A program made the translations under genes and the position numbers. Of a stretch of DNA of 64,000 nucleotides, positions 61,361 to 64,000 are shown one piece after another. The stretch's first letter is position 1. Each line of letters opens with the position of its first letter. The DNA comes from JAQVEB01 sp028698105 (GTDB lineage Bacteria > Bacteroidota > Bacteroidia > Bacteroidales > Dysgonomonadaceae), in the NCBI GenBank assembly GCA_964293155.1, contig CAXYYA010000003.1:44010-108009 (forward strand). Direction: 5' to 3'. Below the pieces are notes generated by a model. The model made no database searches and was not told the origin of the DNA. It saw only the letters and a program-made list of their open reading frames with translations.

Positions 61361-62122
61361 TCAATAAATGAACGGAATAATGCGTTTTGCGTTTGAATTT
61401 TTCATTTCTTCGGGGAAATCCCGCTTGTAGCGTTCGTGGATTTTGGCCGCACGGGGCGCGAGATTGGCAAGCGTCCACACCACAAACACCACGCCTGTCC
61501 ACGACCACGTGAGCACTGCAAATCCGAACCATTCCAGCAATTCGCCGTAATAGTTGGCGGAAGTTACGTATTTGAACATCCTTTCCTTCGGGAGATAATG
61601 CTTATTGTCGCCGTTTTTCGTAGGTTTCGGATGATGTTGTCCGACTGCTGATTGATGACCATTCCCGCAAAGAAAATTACTGTTCCGATGATAAACCGCG
61701 GTGACCAAAGCCACGAAACCGGATAATAATCCACAGGCGAAACGTGAAAAATCCAACCGCCCTGCATCACGGCATTCAGCAGATTGAAAACCACGCCCAT
61801 TGCTACCACCGAAATAGCTATGGAGCCACTGCCCCGCAATCGGAACGGAAAAACAAACGACCGCTGAAAATAATGAATCTGGAAAAACAGCAGAAAAACC
61901 AGCCTCGTAAACATCCGTCACCCTGTTCGACGTTAGCCAAAGCACAATCATCATCACAAAAACCGGCGCTTCCATCACCACCCAGCCTATTTTGTTGTTC
62001 ACCGGCATTCCCCATTTCCGGTTGTAGAACCGTCCGTATCCCGCATCCACAAAATACAAGGAGATAAAAACAACGACCGCAAGGATGGTCATGGAGAGAA
62101 GGAGAAGGTTGAAGGGGTGCAT
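61361..62122 (-). pseudogene. DUF1295/steroid 5-alpha-reductase-like membrane protein, two frameshifts
   Basis: An intact relative would be about 254 residues with several membrane helices. The start (MHPFNLLLLSMTILAVVVF) is in one frame, the middle (QIHYFQRSFVFPF, SPRFIIGTVIFFAGMVIN) is in a second frame (61564-61914), and the end (FKYVTSANYYGELLEWFGFAVLTW) returns to the first. The shifts lie near a TTT run (61909-61911, one extra base) and an A run (61614-61618, one missing base). Restoring both gives a continuous family-like protein. It is either a decayed gene or two sequencing errors. The start is ATG 62122; a TTG farther upstream lies in a repeat. Confidence 0.75.
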
Positions 62123-62123
62123 A

Positions 62124-62246
62124 GTAGCCGTCAATTTTTAATTGGGACAGTAGCTGCTAACTTCAAGTTAGCTGCTACTTAAATTCTCACTTAACTTTTT
62201 AACACAAAGCATTTAAGTTGCAGTCAACAGAAGTTAACGGCTACTA
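62124..62246. repeat. Left REP/BIME-like repeat beside the RAYT gene
   Basis: A half copy GTAGCCGTCAA (62124-62134) is followed by two hairpin units. The first (62150-62178) has arms GTAGCTGCTAACTT and AAGTTAGCTGCTAC with a mismatch in the stem. The second (62218-62245) has GCAGTCAAC and GTTAACGGCTAC. The same two units, in the same order and orientation, lie at 62826-62927. Confidence 0.75.
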
Positions 62247-62814
62247 TAAGAAATCATCATCATCTTTATCCTGTATCAAGCAGTATGTCAAATCATAAAC
62301 TTCATCTTGTTTCATTTGAAGCATTTCCAGACCCAAACTGACGTTTGGAATTTTTCCTTTTCTCTGTCCGATATATTCGGGAAAACTCGAAAACTCCCAA
62401 TTCTCTATTATATCAACCAATTTTGCCAAGTACGGATTTTGATGAATGTACATAAAACAACTCAGCAAATAATCGTTTCCCGGCATCATTTAGTATTTTA
62501 GCCTTTGTTTTGTGAGCAAAAAGAACGCCTCTACGGCTTTCCTGTCGGTTAATTGCTTTGGCATAACTGCTTGTTAAGTTTCCGAGAGAGAAAGACATTT
62601 TCTGCATTTGTCCATCAACCACAACTCCTTCCGGCTTAACCGTTACAAGCAGATGAAAATGATTAGGCATTAAGCAATACGCCAAAACATCGGCAAACGG
62701 GAGTATGTTGCTCTTTATTTTTTTCAAAAAGAAAACGTAATTTTCTCTTGTGTAAAATAATTTTTCATTACTCCTGTTGAAAATATGATATGTCGCCCCG
62801 GCTTCGTAAACCAT
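62244..62814 (-). pseudogene. REP-associated tyrosine transposase (RAYT, Y1/HUH type), frameshifted
   Basis: The first frame (62814 down) carries the HUH motif in LMPNHFHLLVTVK (H52, H54) and a candidate catalytic Tyr84 in SSYAKAINRQ. The conserved C-terminal part (SCFMYIHQNPYLAKLV, WEFSSFPEYIG) is in another frame, down to 62244. Removing one A from the GGGAAAC run at 62475-62481 joins them as ILNDAGNDYLLSCF, so one single-base insertion explains the break. Together about 189 residues, a typical RAYT length. It lies between two long REP/BIME-like repeats. RAYTs are thought to move REP sequences. Broken gene or sequencing error is not decidable here. Confidence 0.88.
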
Positions 62815-62825
62815 TTTTTTCCACA

Positions 62826-62927
62826 GTAGCTGCTAACTTGGAGTTAGCTGCTACTTAATTTTAAAGTTGATACTCGTTTCCAAAAATTTACCCTTTTAAG
62901 TAGCAGTCAACTACAGTTGACGGCTAC
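62826..62927. repeat. Right REP/BIME-like repeat beside the RAYT gene
   Basis: Unit 1 (62826-62854) is nearly identical to the left unit at 62150. Unit 2 (62900-62927) has arms GTAGCAGTCAACT and AGTTGACGGCTAC with one stem mismatch. About 45 bases separate them. Unit 2 also contains the final codons and the stop of the VOC gene. Confidence 0.8.
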
Positions 62928-64000
62928 TGACCCGCATTGCGCTCAATGCCTTCAGCATCCATTTCGGCAAAGCTTTTTCCGGATTGCGGTTTTTCAGGTT
63001 GATTGCCAAGCCGAGTTTTTTGGCGATGGGGACTTTGTGCGTTTCTACAAACTCGATGAGCGTGCCGTCCGGGTCCTCGATGTAGGCAAATTGTCCTGCC
63101 GCATCGCCCATATCGAACGAACTGCCTTCCTTGAAACTTTGCGTGGTGTCCACCGTGAACGGAAAACCCATGCTTTCGCATTTGCTGCGCAAGGCGTCCA
63201 TGTTGCGGATATCGAAACACACCTGAATAAATCCAGGGTCGCCCCAAAAACGTCCTTCGTAAAGTTTGCGAGGCGTGCGTTCCAAAGCTTGCACAAGTTC
63301 GATATAAGAAGGGCCGAATAATTCGCTAAAAGCACCTTTTCTGGGTTGGGAATGGGTGAGTAACCGGCGACGGAACTGCTGGTTGCCTGACGGCAAGCCG
63401 TTGAGATCATCAAACACACCCGTTTCATCGGCAATGATCGTATCGTAACCGAGAATATCTTTGTAAACGACCATCGCTTTTTCAATATCCGTAACACCGA
63501 TGGTTGCGCCTACGGCGCCGCCCGTCAGTCGGCATTCGTTTTTGAAAATGTATTCATCCTGAATAATTTGAAACAGATTTCCGTACGGGTCTTTCACGTA
63601 GAAAGTCTGCTTGCCGTCCAAATTTTTACTGAGTTCGGTAACGACATTCACTTTCGGATTGTTGGAAAATTCTTCGAATGTTTTGGCTACATTTTTGCTC
63701 TTTATTTTGCAGACTAATACACCCAAATCGCCCATATTCAGCTCAAAATCGAGGGGTTTCGGTTTCCGTTCGGCGTACTGCCAAATCTCAAAACCGCCGC
63801 CGCCCTGCATATTCACAGCGATTGCCGCATGCCGTCGTTGCGGCACGCCGCCCGTATAAGGCAGCATCAGTTCCGCCACTTTGTTGTCTTCCAAAATGCG
63901 GATGTCCATGTTAAACACGGCGATATAGTATTTCCAGGCTTCGTAGAGGTTTTTTACGCCGATGCCTACTTGTTGAATGCCGGAGATGATATACGCCCCC
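62911..64000 (-). CDS. VOC (glyoxalase/dioxygenase-fold) family protein, 5' end cut by window edge
   Basis: At least 363 residues with two vicinal-oxygen-chelate modules: the first around KNLYEAWKYYIAVFNMDIRI to KDPYGNLFQII, the second around VGATIGVTDIEKAMVVYKDILGY to YIEDPDGTLIEFVET. A possible GTG at 63918 is only an internal valine; family-like sequence (SGIQQVGIGVKNLYEAW) continues upstream in frame to the window edge. The last residues (SSRQL) and the TAG stop come from the REP unit at 62900-62927. The substrate is unknown; no neighbouring pathway genes help. Confidence 0.85.
   Translation of the reverse strand, partial: GAYIISGIQQVGIGVKNLYEAWKYYIAVFNMDIRILEDNKVAELMLPYTGGVPQRRHAAIAVNMQGGGGFEIWQYAERKPKPLDFELNMGDLGVLVCKIKSKNVAKTFEEFSNNPKVNVVTELSKNLDGKQTFYVKDPYGNLFQIIQDEYIFKNECRLTGGAVGATIGVTDIEKAMVVYKDILGYDTIIADETGVFDDLNGLPSGNQQFRRRLLTHSQPRKGAFSELFGPSYIELVQALERTPRKLYEGRFWGDPGFIQVCFDIRNMDALRSKCESMGFPFTVDTTQSFKEGSSFDMGDAAGQFAYIEDPDGTLIEFVETHKVPIAKKLGLAINLKNRNPEKALPKWMLKALSAMRVSSRQL

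Noticed and set aside
62124..62927. CRISPR array
   Set aside because: The repeats are two kinds of mismatched hairpins in BIME-like pairs around a transposase, with no regular spacers and no cas genes.
63916..63918. GTG as start of the VOC gene
   Set aside because: Family-like sequence continues upstream in the same frame to the window edge, so the gene is cut by the edge and this codon is an internal valine.

Overview
The window is a chromosomal segment from an anaerobic member of Bacteroidota, most likely order Bacteroidales. I infer a Dysgonomonadaceae/Porphyromonadaceae-type genome from gene content, not from any search. The pointers are a SusC/SusD pair, a complete type IX secretion core (porP-gldKLMN), single-chain pyruvate:ferredoxin oxidoreductase, Bacteroidota-type trehalose synthase/phosphatase, and many copies of the Bacteroidota promoter motif TAnnTTTG placed shortly upstream of genes. 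Strong Shine-Dalgarno sequences are almost absent. Both ends cut a gene: the 5' part of uvrA at the left and a VOC-family gene at the right.

Layout. 1-2.2 kb (minus): uvrA start, a lytic transglycosylase and a MarR regulator. 2.3-6.5 kb (plus): a DevBCA-like ATPase/adaptor/permease/TolC exporter, divergent from the MarR gene. 6.6-9.6 kb: a receiver-receiver-PEP-synthase-N-domain fusion protein. 9.7-15.4 kb: a second MarR-controlled exporter operon (TolC, HlyD, two ABC-2 permeases, no ATPase) with matching palindromes in front of the regulator and the first transporter gene. 15.7-24 kb: a small Ig-like lipoprotein, a giant alpha-2-macroglobulin-like protein, a DUF1573 protein and MeaB. Then tRNA-Glu(CUC), an LtaS-like sulfatase-fold enzyme, and convergent yebC, pheT and a zinc-ribbon gene.

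30-43 kb: an orphan SusC/SusD pair, pgk, an OsmC protein, type I L-asparaginase, and an osmotic-stress group (GH15 enzyme, MscS channel, OtsA-OtsB fusion). 43.6-55 kb: PFOR, a first HEPN/MNT toxin-antitoxin pair, aroQ, then a plus-strand run pyk - second HEPN/MNT pair - O-methyltransferase - rbfA - LolC/E-type permease - ugd, and a ParE-type toxin-antitoxin pair.

55-64 kb (minus): the gliding/type IX secretion operon porP-gldK-gldL-gldM-gldN, a twice-frameshifted DUF1295 gene, and a frameshifted REP-associated tyrosine transposase (RAYT) between two long REP/BIME-like repeats, one of which supplies the last codons and stop of the neighbouring VOC gene.

The most interesting items are the RAYT/BIME unit (61.9-62.9 kb), the two different HEPN/MNT modules within 3.5 kb (one inside a housekeeping gene run), the receiver/PEP-synthase fusion, the operator palindromes of the second exporter, and repeat-derived sequence inside two coding regions. 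I found no phage, no CRISPR array and no gene cluster that I can call an entirely new system.
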